Shown one piece after another: positions 35,581 through 44,426 of a stretch of 58,138 nt of DNA. The translations under genes were made by a program, and so were the position numbers. The DNA is from Spirochaetes bacterium ADurb.BinA120 (GTDB lineage Bacteria; Spirochaetota; UBA4802; UBA5368). The stretch spans positions 1-58,138 of the forward strand of contig MVZN01000014.1 in the NCBI GenBank assembly GCA_002069125.1, read 5' to 3'. Every line of letters starts with the position of its first letter. Position 1 is the first letter of the stretch. The notes under the pieces are model-generated. The model had not been told where the DNA came from, made no database searches, and worked only from the letters and a program-made list of their open reading frames with translations.

Positions 35581-36687
35581 ATGACGATGCGTAGTCGGTT
35601 ACGGGCCCGGACAGGTGGACTGGTCTTTGCTCTTGTCTGCTCGGCGGTCTGCGCCGCCTCCGCGGCGCCCGCCTCGCGCCCGGGCGGACACGCGCCCAGC
35701 GACAAGGCCGTCCGCGTGACCTTCCTGCACATCAACGACACCCATGGGCAGATCGAGAGCTATGAAGGGCGAGGAGGCTACGCCCGGCTGGCGACGGCCG
35801 TGGAAGAGGCCCGCCGCCTGGACCGCTCTGCCGGGGTCGCCCGTACGTTCCTGGTGGACTGCGGCGACATCCTCAGCCGCGGCGACGAGCTGACCCGCCG
35901 CACGCTGGGCTCGGCCAACTTCGAGCTGATGAACCTGCTGGGCTTCGACGCCTACGTGCCGGGCAACGGCGACTATTACGACGGTCTGGTCGTCCTTCGC
36001 GCCCGCATGCGCCAGGCCCGGTTCCCCACGCTGACCTCCAACGTCACCTTCGGGCCCAAGGTCCCCCCCGCGCAGGACTCCAAAGCCCACGGAAAGCCTT
36101 CCGTGGGCATTAGCGGAGAGGCGCCCGGGGAAAAAGCCCACCCTTCAGAGGTGGGCTTTGACGGCCGGGCCGTGCTGGGCAAGGAGTACCTCATCGAGCG
36201 GGCCGGGCCCGTGCGGATCGCCCTGCTGGGCCTGTGCACCGTCCGCGAGCCGGAGCGGCTGATGGGCGTCGAGGACGGCGTCGCCAGCGTGAAGCGGTTG
36301 GCGCCGGCCCTCCGCGAGCAGGCCGACGCGGTGGTGGTGCTCTCGCACCTGGGGCTGCGCCGGGATTTCGAACTGGCGACCTCCGTCGGCGGGATCGGGG
36401 TCATCCTCGGCGGCCACACGCACGCCACGCTGCCTCAGGGCATCACCATGCCCGCCCCGGGCGGCGGGAGGGTGCTGCTGGCCCAGGCGGGCGAGCAGCT
36501 CAACTTTCTCGGACGGGTGGACCTGGTCTTCGAACCCGCGGCCGAAGGCTACAGGCTCGCCTCGGCCAAGGCCAGCCTCATCGAGTTGGGCCCCAAGCTC
36601 CGCGAGGACCCGCAGGTAAAGGCCAAGATCGCCCGTCTTTCCGGCCTGGGCGCCACCCGGCCCGCGCTCCAGCCGGCGGGGCAGTAG
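35581..36687 (+). CDS. Secreted calcineurin-like metallophosphatase (5'-nucleotidase type)
   Basis: This 368-residue protein has a signal peptide (hydrophobic to about residue 30), then the metal motifs Asp53/His55 (HINDTHG), Asp96 (DCGDILSRGDE), SHLGLRRD and GGHTH. The usual GNH[DE] motif reads GNGD (129-131), so the His that normally acts beside Asn is Gly. Only the metallophosphatase domain is present; the C-terminal substrate domain of UshA-type 5'-nucleotidases is missing. An Ala/Gly/Glu-rich insertion at about 168-193 is encoded by two stem-loops. The start ATG is chosen for the upstream GGAG; an ATG at 35563 is also in frame. Activity is uncertain. Confidence 0.78.
   Translation: MTMRSRLRARTGGLVFALVCSAVCAASAAPASRPGGHAPSDKAVRVTFLHINDTHGQIESYEGRGGYARLATAVEEARRLDRSAGVARTFLVDCGDILSRGDELTRRTLGSANFELMNLLGFDAYVPGNGDYYDGLVVLRARMRQARFPTLTSNVTFGPKVPPAQDSKAHGKPSVGISGEAPGEKAHPSEVGFDGRAVLGKEYLIERAGPVRIALLGLCTVREPERLMGVEDGVASVKRLAPALREQADAVVVLSHLGLRRDFELATSVGGIGVILGGHTHATLPQGITMPAPGGGRVLLAQAGEQLNFLGRVDLVFEPAAEGYRLASAKASLIELGPKLREDPQVKAKIARLSGLGATRPALQPAGQ
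36085..36159. repeat. Two in-frame stem-loops of GCCCAC type inside the phosphatase gene
   Basis: First: a 10-bp perfect stem with a four-base loop (36085-36108). Second: a 10-bp perfect stem with a seven-base loop (36133-36142 and 36150-36159). Both have AAAGCCCAC on the 5' side. The second stem matches the core of the terminator-like hairpin at 46741-46771. They fall in the reading frame without a stop and add a low-complexity loop to the protein, so they look like a mobile palindromic element inserted in the gene. Confidence 0.75.
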
Positions 36688-36720
36688 GGCCGCTCACGCG
36701 AGCGTCGCGACATGACCCCA

Positions 36721-36779
36721 GACCCTGCCCGGGCGGGCACACGACAGCCGCCCGGACAGGCCTTGAAAACCTCAGGGTC
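36721..36779. terminator. Hairpin between convergent genes
   Basis: An outer 7-bp stem (GACCCTG 36721-36727 with CAGGGTC 36773-36779) and an alternative long hairpin (36724-36760: 4 bp plus 8 bp with one mismatch) lie in the gap between the plus-strand phosphatase and the minus-strand cytochrome. There is no T tract, so a bidirectional terminator is possible but unproven. Confidence 0.4.
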
Positions 36780-36826
36780 ACTGGTGCTCTTGGAGGCGGG
36801 CGCCGGCCGCCGATCGGGCTGAATGA

Positions 36827-38242
36827 CTACAAGGCCCGCATGAAGGCGACCAAGGCCTGTTTCTCCTCCGCGGTCAGCTTGAGTTCCTGGATGAGGTTGA
36901 AGAACTCCACCGTGTCCTCGAGCGTCAGCAGCCTGCCGTCGTGCAGGTAGGGCGGGCTGTCCTTGATGCCCCTCAGGGGGAAGGTCTTGATGGGCCCGTC
37001 GGCCGACGCCATCCTCCCGTTGATCATCCTGGGCTTGTAGAACCGCTCGGTCCGCAGGTTGTGCATCAGGTTGTCGGTGTAGTAGGGGGCCGGGTGACAG
37101 GCGCCGCACTGGGCCTTGTTGAAGAACAGGTCCTGCCCCCGGAGTTCCTGCCTGCTGGCCTTTCTGGGGTCCAGCTTGCCCATGATGTTCAGCTTGGGCG
37201 CCGGCGGGAAGTCCATCAGGGCCATGAACTCGCTCATGAAATGGACTTGGCTGCCGCGGTCGAGGATGTTGATGCCCTTCTTGGCGGCGATGACGTGGTC
37301 GCCGTCGAAGTAGGCGGCCCGCTGCTCGAACTCGGTGAAGTCCTCGACGCTCTTAAGTCCGCGCTGCGATCCGAACAGCCGCTGGATATTCACCCCGCGA
37401 AGGGACGGGGTGTCCAGGCGATGGCGGAATTCCTGCGGGCGGATGTCGCCGACCAGGTGCGTGGTGGCGTTGGTGTGCCCGTTGACGTGGCAGTCGAAGC
37501 AGGTCACGCCCAGGCTGGGACGGGCCGACCGCCGGTCCTCGGTGGGGTTGAACTGCTGCTGGGGGAAGGGCGTCACCAACAGCCGCAGGCCCTCGATCTG
37601 CTTGGGATTGAGGATCCCGTTGAACAGCTCGTGGTAGTTGTCGCTGGTGATCACCTTGCCTTTGGACACGTCGCCCAGGTCCAGACGGGTGGTCAGGAAG
37701 ACGGCCGGCGGAAACTCCGGCAGCAGGTGATCCGGCAGGTCGAAGTCCAGGTCGAAGCGGGTCAGATCCCGACCGGTCTGTTTCTTGATCTCGTCGATGT
37801 GGGCCTGAGGGAAGACCATCCCGCCCTCGGGGTGGTTGGGGTGGGGCAGCGGGTAGAGCCCGGCCGGCCAGAGGCCCTTCTCGCGGACCTCCTCGGGCGA
37901 CAGGGCGGCCAGGTCGTCCCAGGTGACGCCGTCGGGCAGCTTGACGCGGACGCCCTCCTGGACGGGCTTGCCGCGGGACATGGCCGCCCCCTTGGCCGGG
38001 CGGTCGGCCAAGTCGTAGCGCTGGCGGAGCAGGTCCATGTGGATCTTCATGACCTGCTCCTTGGCCGTGGACATGCGGGCCATGGTCTTCTCGAACGGTT
38101 CCTTGCTGACCACCGGGGCGTAGCTGGATGGCGGGGCTTGGGCCGCGTCCTGGGCCCAGGCGGCCAAGGCGGTCAGCGCCACAGCGCCCAGCAGGACCAG
38201 CGGCCATCGCTTCGGTGCGAATGGACTGGGGGGTCGGCGCAT
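36827..38242 (-). CDS. Di-haem cytochrome c peroxidase/MauG-family protein
   Basis: This 471-residue protein has a signal peptide (to about residue 32) and two c-type haem motifs, CFDCH (248-252) and CGACH (379-383). The spacing of about 131 residues is like that of bacterial cytochrome c peroxidases. An N-terminal extension of about 200 residues before the first haem is much longer than in CcpA and has no clear domain. It is expected in the periplasm. The start at 38242 is preferred over an upstream ATG at 38335 because of GAAGGAGA and the following signal peptide. It is transcribed on the minus strand. Confidence 0.85.
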   Translation of the reverse strand: MRRPPSPFAPKRWPLVLLGAVALTALAAWAQDAAQAPPSSYAPVVSKEPFEKTMARMSTAKEQVMKIHMDLLRQRYDLADRPAKGAAMSRGKPVQEGVRVKLPDGVTWDDLAALSPEEVREKGLWPAGLYPLPHPNHPEGGMVFPQAHIDEIKKQTGRDLTRFDLDFDLPDHLLPEFPPAVFLTTRLDLGDVSKGKVITSDNYHELFNGILNPKQIEGLRLLVTPFPQQQFNPTEDRRSARPSLGVTCFDCHVNGHTNATTHLVGDIRPQEFRHRLDTPSLRGVNIQRLFGSQRGLKSVEDFTEFEQRAAYFDGDHVIAAKKGINILDRGSQVHFMSEFMALMDFPPAPKLNIMGKLDPRKASRQELRGQDLFFNKAQCGACHPAPYYTDNLMHNLRTERFYKPRMINGRMASADGPIKTFPLRGIKDSPPYLHDGRLLTLEDTVEFFNLIQELKLTAEEKQALVAFMRAL

Positions 38243-38400
38243 CGTGTTCTCCTTCTCGCGTGGGGATGAGGTATTGTTCGTCGAGGGCGCCGCGCCCTCG
38301 ACAGATAAGGATAGGCGAGCAAGGGGCTGATTCACACACGGCGATCACACACACGCGGAAATGTTCCCCGCGACCGCTTGGACGGCGTCTCGGGGCCCCG

Positions 38401-39447
38401 TCAGTCGAGTGTGCCCGGGCGCTGGGGAATGGACGTCAACTGCTTCAGCCGGGCATACACCACCGGGTCGTCCTTGGGCCCGGTGAACTCGAACGGGACG
38501 TACTGGTTGAGCTTGCTGAGCATCAGCCCGTACGAGGCGCCGTTGGCGACGCAGGCTTCTGCCGCCCGGGCGGCCTCGGCGCCTTGCTTGTCGTCCTCGT
38601 TGCAGACGACGGGCTTGGCGTGCTTCTTCAGCGCGGCGATGCGGGCGGGGATCTGCCCCACGTCTGTCCCGTTGAAGTGGATCAACAGGAAGTCGCTTGC
38701 CCGGGCCACCTCGTCGTCCAGCCGCCCGTTGCCCACGCCGCTGGTGGAGACCAGCAGTTCCGGCCAGGTCCGCTTGGCCAGGCGGATGAGCTCCGCCTCG
38801 CCGGCAGGCGACTTCAGCCGGCGGTGCTTGAACCCGCCGTGGGGGTACTCATTGGCGATCTCCAGCACGACGTTGGCGTACCGCTTGCGCCGCACCCAGT
38901 TGACCGCGTTGACCACGCCGGCGCGGATGGCCGCTTCGTCTTTGAGCACGCCGGACTGGCGCTGGTAATAGCAGCCCAGGATGACGGCGACGCCGTTTCG
39001 GTCGCAGGCGTCGATCGCCCGGCCGACGCGGGCGAGGTACTCCTCTCGCAGCGATCCGTCGGCCTCGAAGGCCGAGTTGAGCGCGCCCTCGTAGCCGGGC
39101 ATGCCCCCCTGGAGATTGAGCGTGAACGCCCGCACCCCCGAGGCGGCGTAGCCGGGGATCTTCGCGATGAACCGCTCGGTGTTGGCGTCGGCGTCGAAGT
39201 CGCGCTTGTTGCGGTCCTCGAAGGTGCTGTTGACCATCCGCACGTTCATCAGCAGTCCCTCCGCCCGCGTGCCGGCGTAGGTGACCTTGCCGTTGATGTG
39301 CCACTTGCCTGCGACGATGGCCACGCGGGTCGGCGGCCCGGGCTGCGTCTGTTCCGCCGCCCGGGCAGGCAAGCCTGGCTCGACCGAGAAGGCTGTCAGG
39401 GCTAGGAGGATTGCCATGTTGCGCCGCCGGAGGGAGGAACGGTTCAT
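38401..39447 (-). CDS. Secreted TIM-barrel protein resembling clan GH-A glycosidases
   Basis: This 348-residue protein has a signal peptide (about 1-30). A TIM-barrel fold is indicated by beta/alpha alternation. The motif EIANEYPHG carries the Asn-Glu pair typical of the acid/base in clan GH-A (GH5-like), and VCNEDD has a late Glu that could be the nucleophile. Substrate unknown; polysaccharide use fits the planctomycete context and the neighbouring DUF4838 protein. The start ATG has AAAGGACG upstream. Confidence 0.7.
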   Translation of the reverse strand: MNRSSLRRRNMAILLALTAFSVEPGLPARAAEQTQPGPPTRVAIVAGKWHINGKVTYAGTRAEGLLMNVRMVNSTFEDRNKRDFDADANTERFIAKIPGYAASGVRAFTLNLQGGMPGYEGALNSAFEADGSLREEYLARVGRAIDACDRNGVAVILGCYYQRQSGVLKDEAAIRAGVVNAVNWVRRKRYANVVLEIANEYPHGGFKHRRLKSPAGEAELIRLAKRTWPELLVSTSGVGNGRLDDEVARASDFLLIHFNGTDVGQIPARIAALKKHAKPVVCNEDDKQGAEAARAAEACVANGASYGLMLSKLNQYVPFEFTGPKDDPVVYARLKQLTSIPQRPGTLD

Positions 39448-39543
39448 GGGACGTCCTTTCGATGTGGATAGACTGTACCTCCGGTCCCGGCCTACGGAAA
39501 GAGCCTACAGCCCATGCCGCGGGTTCTGTACAATGCAGGACAG

Positions 39544-40218
39544 ATGACGGACGACCCGGCCAACCAGAACCCGCCCCCCCCGCCAGACCCGCTTCCGGCT
39601 GGGCCGGCCAATACGGCTGCGCCCGCGGGCCCCCTGACGGGCGAGCACCTGCAGGCGCTGGCGTCGGCCAATCAGCGCGGCAAGAAGATCCGCAGCGCAG
39701 CCGGCGTGGCCCGCTTCAACGGCGTGAGCATGGGCGTATTCAGCGGGCTGTCGCTGCTGGTGGCGATGGGGATGGCGGCGTTCGGCGAGTTCGACTGGAT
39801 CGCCTGGGTCATGGGGGCCGGCCTGGGGGCGCTGGCCTGGAACGAGTTGCGGGGGCGAAGGCTGCTGCTGCGGTTGGACCCTCGCGGTCCGGTCGTGCTG
39901 GGCTGGAACCAACTGGCGCTGCTGGGGCTGGTCTTCGCTTACGCAGCCTGGATGCTGTGGTCGGGGCTCGTGGCGCCCAGTCCGTACGAGGAGGCCATGC
40001 GGACCGAACCCATGCTGAGGCAGATGCTGGGCGATCCGGACAACCTGTACAGAACCCTGACCCTGGGCATCTACGGTTCGCTGATGGTCGTCACGGTGAT
40101 CTTCCAGGGATTCAACTCGCTCTACTACTTCACCCGCGGGCGCGTCCTGCGCGGCTACCTGGCCCAAACGCCGGCCTGGGTGGTGGACGTCCAACGCTCC
40201 CAGGCGCCAGGTCAGTAG
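39544..40218 (+). CDS. Membrane protein of unknown function
   Basis: This 224-residue protein has a Pro/Ala-rich cytoplasmic N-terminus (about 1-50) and three or four hydrophobic helices: about 62-98 (probably two), 118-142 and 168-195. No known domain is seen. The ATG at 39544 is preferred to an upstream ATG at 39514 because AGGAC lies just before it. It ends one base before the convergent DUF4838 gene on the minus strand. Function unknown. Confidence 0.6.
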   Translation: MTDDPANQNPPPPPDPLPAGPANTAAPAGPLTGEHLQALASANQRGKKIRSAAGVARFNGVSMGVFSGLSLLVAMGMAAFGEFDWIAWVMGAGLGALAWNELRGRRLLLRLDPRGPVVLGWNQLALLGLVFAYAAWMLWSGLVAPSPYEEAMRTEPMLRQMLGDPDNLYRTLTLGIYGSLMVVTVIFQGFNSLYYFTRGRVLRGYLAQTPAWVVDVQRSQAPGQ

Positions 40219-42207
40219 TCACTCCATGCCGAGTTCCCTAAGCTGCTTGGGCTTGATCTTCGGGTTTGGGTGTTCCGGGTGCAGGCCGAGCATGCGGTCG
40301 GTTCCGGGGCGCAAGGGGCCCCAATTGAGGGCGTAGGGGTGTTCGCGGCAGAGGGTCTCGATCGCCTGCCAGTTCTTGCGGACCTGGGCGGCGATCGCGT
40401 CGTCCGGCTTGAGCCAGTAGCGCAGCATGAGCGTCGCGTTCTGGGTCTGCAGGCGCGTGTAGGCCAGCCCGGCGCGGACGAACTCAACGCGGCGGCGGTA
40501 GATTTCCGCCCCGGCTGCGGCGGCCTTGGCGGCCTGGTCCAGGTGGGCCTGGGCCTGGGCCAGTCGCTGGGGCGCGTACAGGCGAGGCAGACTGAACAGG
40601 CCGGCCTCGTGCCCGTACTGGGCGACATAGGCGGATCGGGCCTGTTCCCACAGCTCGAAGTATGTGCGCACCGCGTCGGCGGCCGGTCCGAAGCCGCGGC
40701 GGTAGTAGTCGGCCAGCAGGGCGGCGGGGTCCTGCCGCGGGTCCCAAGCGAGCTGGGCCATCACGTAGTATTGCGGCCCCTGGGTGGCCCAGTGCTCCCA
40801 CACGCTGTCGACGAAGATGCCGACGCACCCGGAGGCGGCGACGTGCTGAAGGTCCTGGGCGGTCTGCGAGATCGTCAGGTCCGGTAGGCCCTGCTGCCAG
40901 CCGCCCGGGCTGCCCGTGTTGGGGCGCCACATCATCCGGCAGCCGAGTCTGGCCCAGGCGTCGAACTGCTGGCGGTAGGTCTGCCCCGTCGTCGAGCCGC
41001 GGTCCACCAGGCCCGTCCGCCCCAGGAAGTTGGCCACGCTGGAGATGATGACGTTGTCGGCAGGGCGGGCGGCGACCGGGGCGGGGCGCGAGTGCCCGTA
41101 GCTGTTCATCAGGACGCGGTAGTCTTTGCCGGGGTATCGCTGCTTCAGCAGCCCTGCCAGGCGGTTGGCGAAGGTGACGTCGCGGTCGCTCAGGGCGGGC
41201 CGCTCGGCCCGATGCCCCCGCCAGATGAACAGCCGCTTCTCGCCGTCGGGGTGGTCCCAGGCGGAGCACTTTTCGCACACGCAGTGCCCGCTGGCCCAGC
41301 CGTCGTTGGGCGAGGCGTTGAAGACGGTACGGGTGGGGTCTTTGGCGAGCTGGTCCTCGACGCCCTTGAGCCACAACTCCCACACCTTGGGATTGGACTG
41401 GCAGAGCTTGGCCGTGCGGGCGCTGGCGAAGCCGGTCCGCGTGCCATCGGGCTGGAGGGCGAAGATCTCCGGATGCGTCTTGCTGTAGCGGTCCCACCAG
41501 TCGGCGAACCCGTGCCCGCCGTCCAGGTCCAGCGAGTGCAGTTGCAGCCGCTGGAGCCTCGCCCAGTCGTGGGCCCGCCCGTAGCCCTTGTTGCCCAGCG
41601 ACGAGAAGTGCAGCAGCCCGCCCCGGCTGCGGATCTGCGGGTGATAGCGATACTCGAACGGAGCCAGACGGATCGTCGGTCGCTTCGGGACGTCCTCGCC
41701 CAACTCGTCCGGCCAGAGCCAGCGGACCTCCAGCTTGTCCTGAAGGAAGGTGTAGACGGCGTTGATCGTGCCGTACTCCTGCTGCTTGCCCTTGACTATC
41801 CCGTCGCGAGCCTGCACGTCCATGTGTTGCGGGTCCCATCGGTCGCGCCCGGCGATGACGAGGTGGCGACCGTCGCACGCGAGCAGGATCTCCTCGGGGT
41901 GCTGAAAAGCGAGGTCGAGCCTGGGCAGCAGCTTTCGCACCGCCGGCTGAGCGCCCACCCAGACCGCTCGCGGCGGGATCGACTTCGGCTCGCCCTCGAT
42001 CAGTTCCGGCCGGGCGCCGCTGATCTTCTCGATATAGTCGATCAACTCCCCGGCTGCGGCGCGCGTCCGGGGCGGAGCGTTCTTGGACACGACGACGGGC
42101 GCTGGATTCGAGCCATTCTCCACCAGGACGAACTCGCCGGCCTGACCTGGTCCGGCCAGGCAGGCCCAGACCCAGGCGCCGATGAGGAATAATCGCGGGG
42201 TGCTCAC
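40219..42207 (-). CDS. DUF4838 family secreted protein (alpha-glucuronidase-like N-terminus)
   Basis: This 662-residue protein has a signal peptide (about 1-23). The N-terminal part (about 30-130) resembles the glycoside-hydrolase-associated domain of alpha-glucuronidases: A-x-G-E-L-I-D-Y-I-E followed by VWVGAQPAV. Residues about 180-480 form the DUF4838 domain, a TIM-barrel-like module with a Cys-rich motif (HCVCEKC) and a HxxRPAP segment. Activity is unknown for the family. Its start overlaps the stop of the upstream DUF1570 gene by four bases (ATGA), so they are co-translated. Confidence 0.82.
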   Translation of the reverse strand: MSTPRLFLIGAWVWACLAGPGQAGEFVLVENGSNPAPVVVSKNAPPRTRAAAGELIDYIEKISGARPELIEGEPKSIPPRAVWVGAQPAVRKLLPRLDLAFQHPEEILLACDGRHLVIAGRDRWDPQHMDVQARDGIVKGKQQEYGTINAVYTFLQDKLEVRWLWPDELGEDVPKRPTIRLAPFEYRYHPQIRSRGGLLHFSSLGNKGYGRAHDWARLQRLQLHSLDLDGGHGFADWWDRYSKTHPEIFALQPDGTRTGFASARTAKLCQSNPKVWELWLKGVEDQLAKDPTRTVFNASPNDGWASGHCVCEKCSAWDHPDGEKRLFIWRGHRAERPALSDRDVTFANRLAGLLKQRYPGKDYRVLMNSYGHSRPAPVAARPADNVIISSVANFLGRTGLVDRGSTTGQTYRQQFDAWARLGCRMMWRPNTGSPGGWQQGLPDLTISQTAQDLQHVAASGCVGIFVDSVWEHWATQGPQYYVMAQLAWDPRQDPAALLADYYRRGFGPAADAVRTYFELWEQARSAYVAQYGHEAGLFSLPRLYAPQRLAQAQAHLDQAAKAAAAGAEIYRRRVEFVRAGLAYTRLQTQNATLMLRYWLKPDDAIAAQVRKNWQAIETLCREHPYALNWGPLRPGTDRMLGLHPEHPNPKIKPKQLRELGME

Positions 42208-43394
42208 CGTGATGGCTCCGTAGCATTCTGTCGCGGTTTGGCCGGCGTCTTGGTCGGCGGCTTGATGTCCACGTCGGTCTTGATCTTTCCTTTGGTGACC
42301 GAGAACGAACCTCTCAGGACCGTGCCGTCGGTCAGTTCGAGGACCAGGGCGGGGGTCTGGCGCTTGGTGTCGAGCGTCCAGGGCGAGTGGGCGGCGGCCT
42401 TCTTGAGCGTGCGCTCCAGGAGGCTGGGCGGCAGCCAGGTGTCGGGCTTGTTCTCGATCCGCCCGGCCCGGGCGGCGGCGAGAAAGTCATCGGCGGTCTG
42501 GAACTCAAGGCCTTGGAGGTGCGCGCGGGCGAGGTAACTGGTGAGCGTGGCGACCATGGCCTTTCGCCACAGAAGCCGGCCCGTGCCGGCGTCCTGCGCC
42601 TGCCACCATTCGTCGTAGCGCTTGTGCAGGATGGGGAGGTTGGGCAGGTTGCCCGTCCAGGCGGTCTTCCAGTCGCGGCCTCGCCCCAGCGAGTCGATGA
42701 ACGCCGAGAAGCCCGGCTGAAAGCGCCCTTCCATGCCGTGCACCAGGAAGTGGACCATGGACCAGGCCTGGTCATAGTGGAGGGTGTCGCGCCGGTTCCT
42801 CCAGTCGGTGTTGCTGAGGGTAAGCATCTTGTCGAATGACAGGATCTGCCCGGTGCGGAGGTAGAACTTCACGCGGGCGACCTTGTCGGGGGGCATCCAG
42901 CCGGTGACAAAGCCGTCGCCGGTCCACTGGGCCACGCCGAAGTACTCGGCCAGGCCCTCGTTGAGCCACAGCGGCACGTCCTCGCCGATGACCTGGTGGA
43001 CGAACTGGTGGAAGCCCTCGTGCTGGATGATGTACCACAGCAGGTCGCCTCGGCTGACCGCCAGCACCAGGAGTTTACCGTCCTTGCCCTGCCCGACGTA
43101 CATGCCGGGCGAGCCGGGCCTGCCTCCGGCGGCCTGGTAGTCCTGCGGGCGGGCGAAGAGATAAAAGTCGAACTTCTTGCGAATGGAGCCGGCGAAGCTC
43201 TTGGTCCGCTGGTGGTATTCCTCGGCCATGGCCGTCACTCGGGCGGCCGCCTCGCGGGCCAGGTCCTCATCCAGGTCGCTGCGGATGACGTAGTAGGGGG
43301 TGGGGTAGACGCGCAGCTCGCCGCTCCCCGCGGCGCCGGCGAGCGAGGCGGACAGGATGAGGGCGGTCGCGACCCGGAGGAGGCGGCAGGTCAT
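42204..43394 (-). CDS. DUF1570-like secreted metalloprotease (gluzincin)
   Basis: This 396-residue protein has a signal peptide (about 1-22) and a zinc site HEGFH (His125, Glu126, His129) followed by NEGLAEY (Glu146/Glu150), typical of the DUF1570/peptidase MA-like gluzincin fold. The protein is longer than the core peptidase by a C-terminal helical part (about 215-360) and a Lys/Thr/Pro-rich tail. It has no obvious inhibitor neighbour. Its stop overlaps the start of the DUF4838 gene, making an operon of two secreted proteins. The target is unknown. Confidence 0.82.
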   Translation of the reverse strand: MTCRLLRVATALILSASLAGAAGSGELRVYPTPYYVIRSDLDEDLAREAAARVTAMAEEYHQRTKSFAGSIRKKFDFYLFARPQDYQAAGGRPGSPGMYVGQGKDGKLLVLAVSRGDLLWYIIQHEGFHQFVHQVIGEDVPLWLNEGLAEYFGVAQWTGDGFVTGWMPPDKVARVKFYLRTGQILSFDKMLTLSNTDWRNRRDTLHYDQAWSMVHFLVHGMEGRFQPGFSAFIDSLGRGRDWKTAWTGNLPNLPILHKRYDEWWQAQDAGTGRLLWRKAMVATLTSYLARAHLQGLEFQTADDFLAAARAGRIENKPDTWLPPSLLERTLKKAAAHSPWTLDTKRQTPALVLELTDGTVLRGSFSVTKGKIKTDVDIKPPTKTPAKPRQNATEPSR

Positions 43395-43556
43395 CGTGCG
43401 CTCCCGGCGGGCCGGTCCGCCCGCCTGGGCGCCAGTCTAGCAAAAAAAACCGTGCATCGGGAAGCGATTACGGTATCTTTCTGTCAGCCGCGGAGGGGCA
43501 CCGGCCGCAAGGACGCGGGCCGGCCGACCGCGGGCTGGCTGCAGACAGGAGCGAGC

Positions 43557-44390
43557 ATGAAGTCCATTCACGTTGTCGAAGACCTTCTCCCGCTGGCCTG
43601 GGAGCGGGCGGTGATCGCCTGCTGGGAGCAGGGCGAGAGCTTCCCCACCGAGTACGACCGCCCGGGCGACCCCAACAGCCGGGACGTGACGGCCTTGATC
43701 CACGTGAAGCGGCCCTTCGACGAGCCGCGGATCCACCGCAACTTCCCCGGCGGGCTGGAAGACCTGGAGAAGTACCGCAGCGAGGTGCTCTACGGGGTGC
43801 ACGATCATTGGATCGACCCGGCGGCGGGCAAGTGGGAGTACACCTACCACGAGCGCCTGTTCGAGTATCGCGTGGGCGAGCGGGTGTTCGACCAGATCGA
43901 CGCGGTGGTCCGCAAGCTGAAGGCCGTGCCGCACACGCGCCGGGCCCAGGCGGTGACCTGGCAGGTGTGGAACGATCTGGAGATCGACGACCCGGCCTGC
44001 CTGCAGCGGATGTGGTTTCGCATCAGCGGGGGCAAGCTGCACCTGAACGTGCACTTCCGCTCGAACGACGCGTTCAAGGCCGCGTTCATGAACATCTACG
44101 CCTTCACCGAGTTGCAGCGGGAGGTGGCGGCGAAGGTGGGCGTCGAGCCGGGCGAGTACATCCACCTGGCCGACTCGTTCCACATCTACGGGAGCTACTT
44201 CGACGAGTTCGAGGGGTTCCTTGCGAGCGTCCGCTCTCGAAGTTTCGAAGAGCGGGTCTATACCGAAGCGTTCGCCCGCGAGATCTTCGTCGAAGGATGC
44301 GACATGTTGCTCGCGGAGCCGGACATGCCCGAATCCAAGAAGCAACTGGTCCGCCGGCGGCGCGAGGTGCTGCTGGGCCCGGGGGCATGA
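43557..44390 (+). CDS. Thymidylate synthase family protein (divergent)
   Basis: This 277-residue protein aligns with ThyA at its key residues with a constant offset of two from E. coli: Cys148 (C146), Arg168 (R166), Asp171 (D169), Asn179 (N177), His209 (H207) and Tyr211 (Y209). The upstream phosphate-binding Arg pair is Arg128/Arg129. ThyA methylates dUMP to dTMP using methylene-tetrahydrofolate. The PPCH motif is PACL, and the C-terminus lacks the usual Pro-Val-Ala-Ile end, so it may act on another nucleotide. The ATG has ACAGGAG upstream. No dihydrofolate reductase is adjacent. Confidence 0.82.
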   Translation: MKSIHVVEDLLPLAWERAVIACWEQGESFPTEYDRPGDPNSRDVTALIHVKRPFDEPRIHRNFPGGLEDLEKYRSEVLYGVHDHWIDPAAGKWEYTYHERLFEYRVGERVFDQIDAVVRKLKAVPHTRRAQAVTWQVWNDLEIDDPACLQRMWFRISGGKLHLNVHFRSNDAFKAAFMNIYAFTELQREVAAKVGVEPGEYIHLADSFHIYGSYFDEFEGFLASVRSRSFEERVYTEAFAREIFVEGCDMLLAEPDMPESKKQLVRRRREVLLGPGA

Positions 44391-44426
44391 AGCTCCCTCG
44401 GGTCGAGCGACCCGTGAGAGATGCGT

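Noticed and set aside
33921-35594. Long plus-strand ORF opposite the aminotransferase
   Set aside because: Same reason: the minus-strand gene has complete PLP motifs, and this frame has no recognisable domain.
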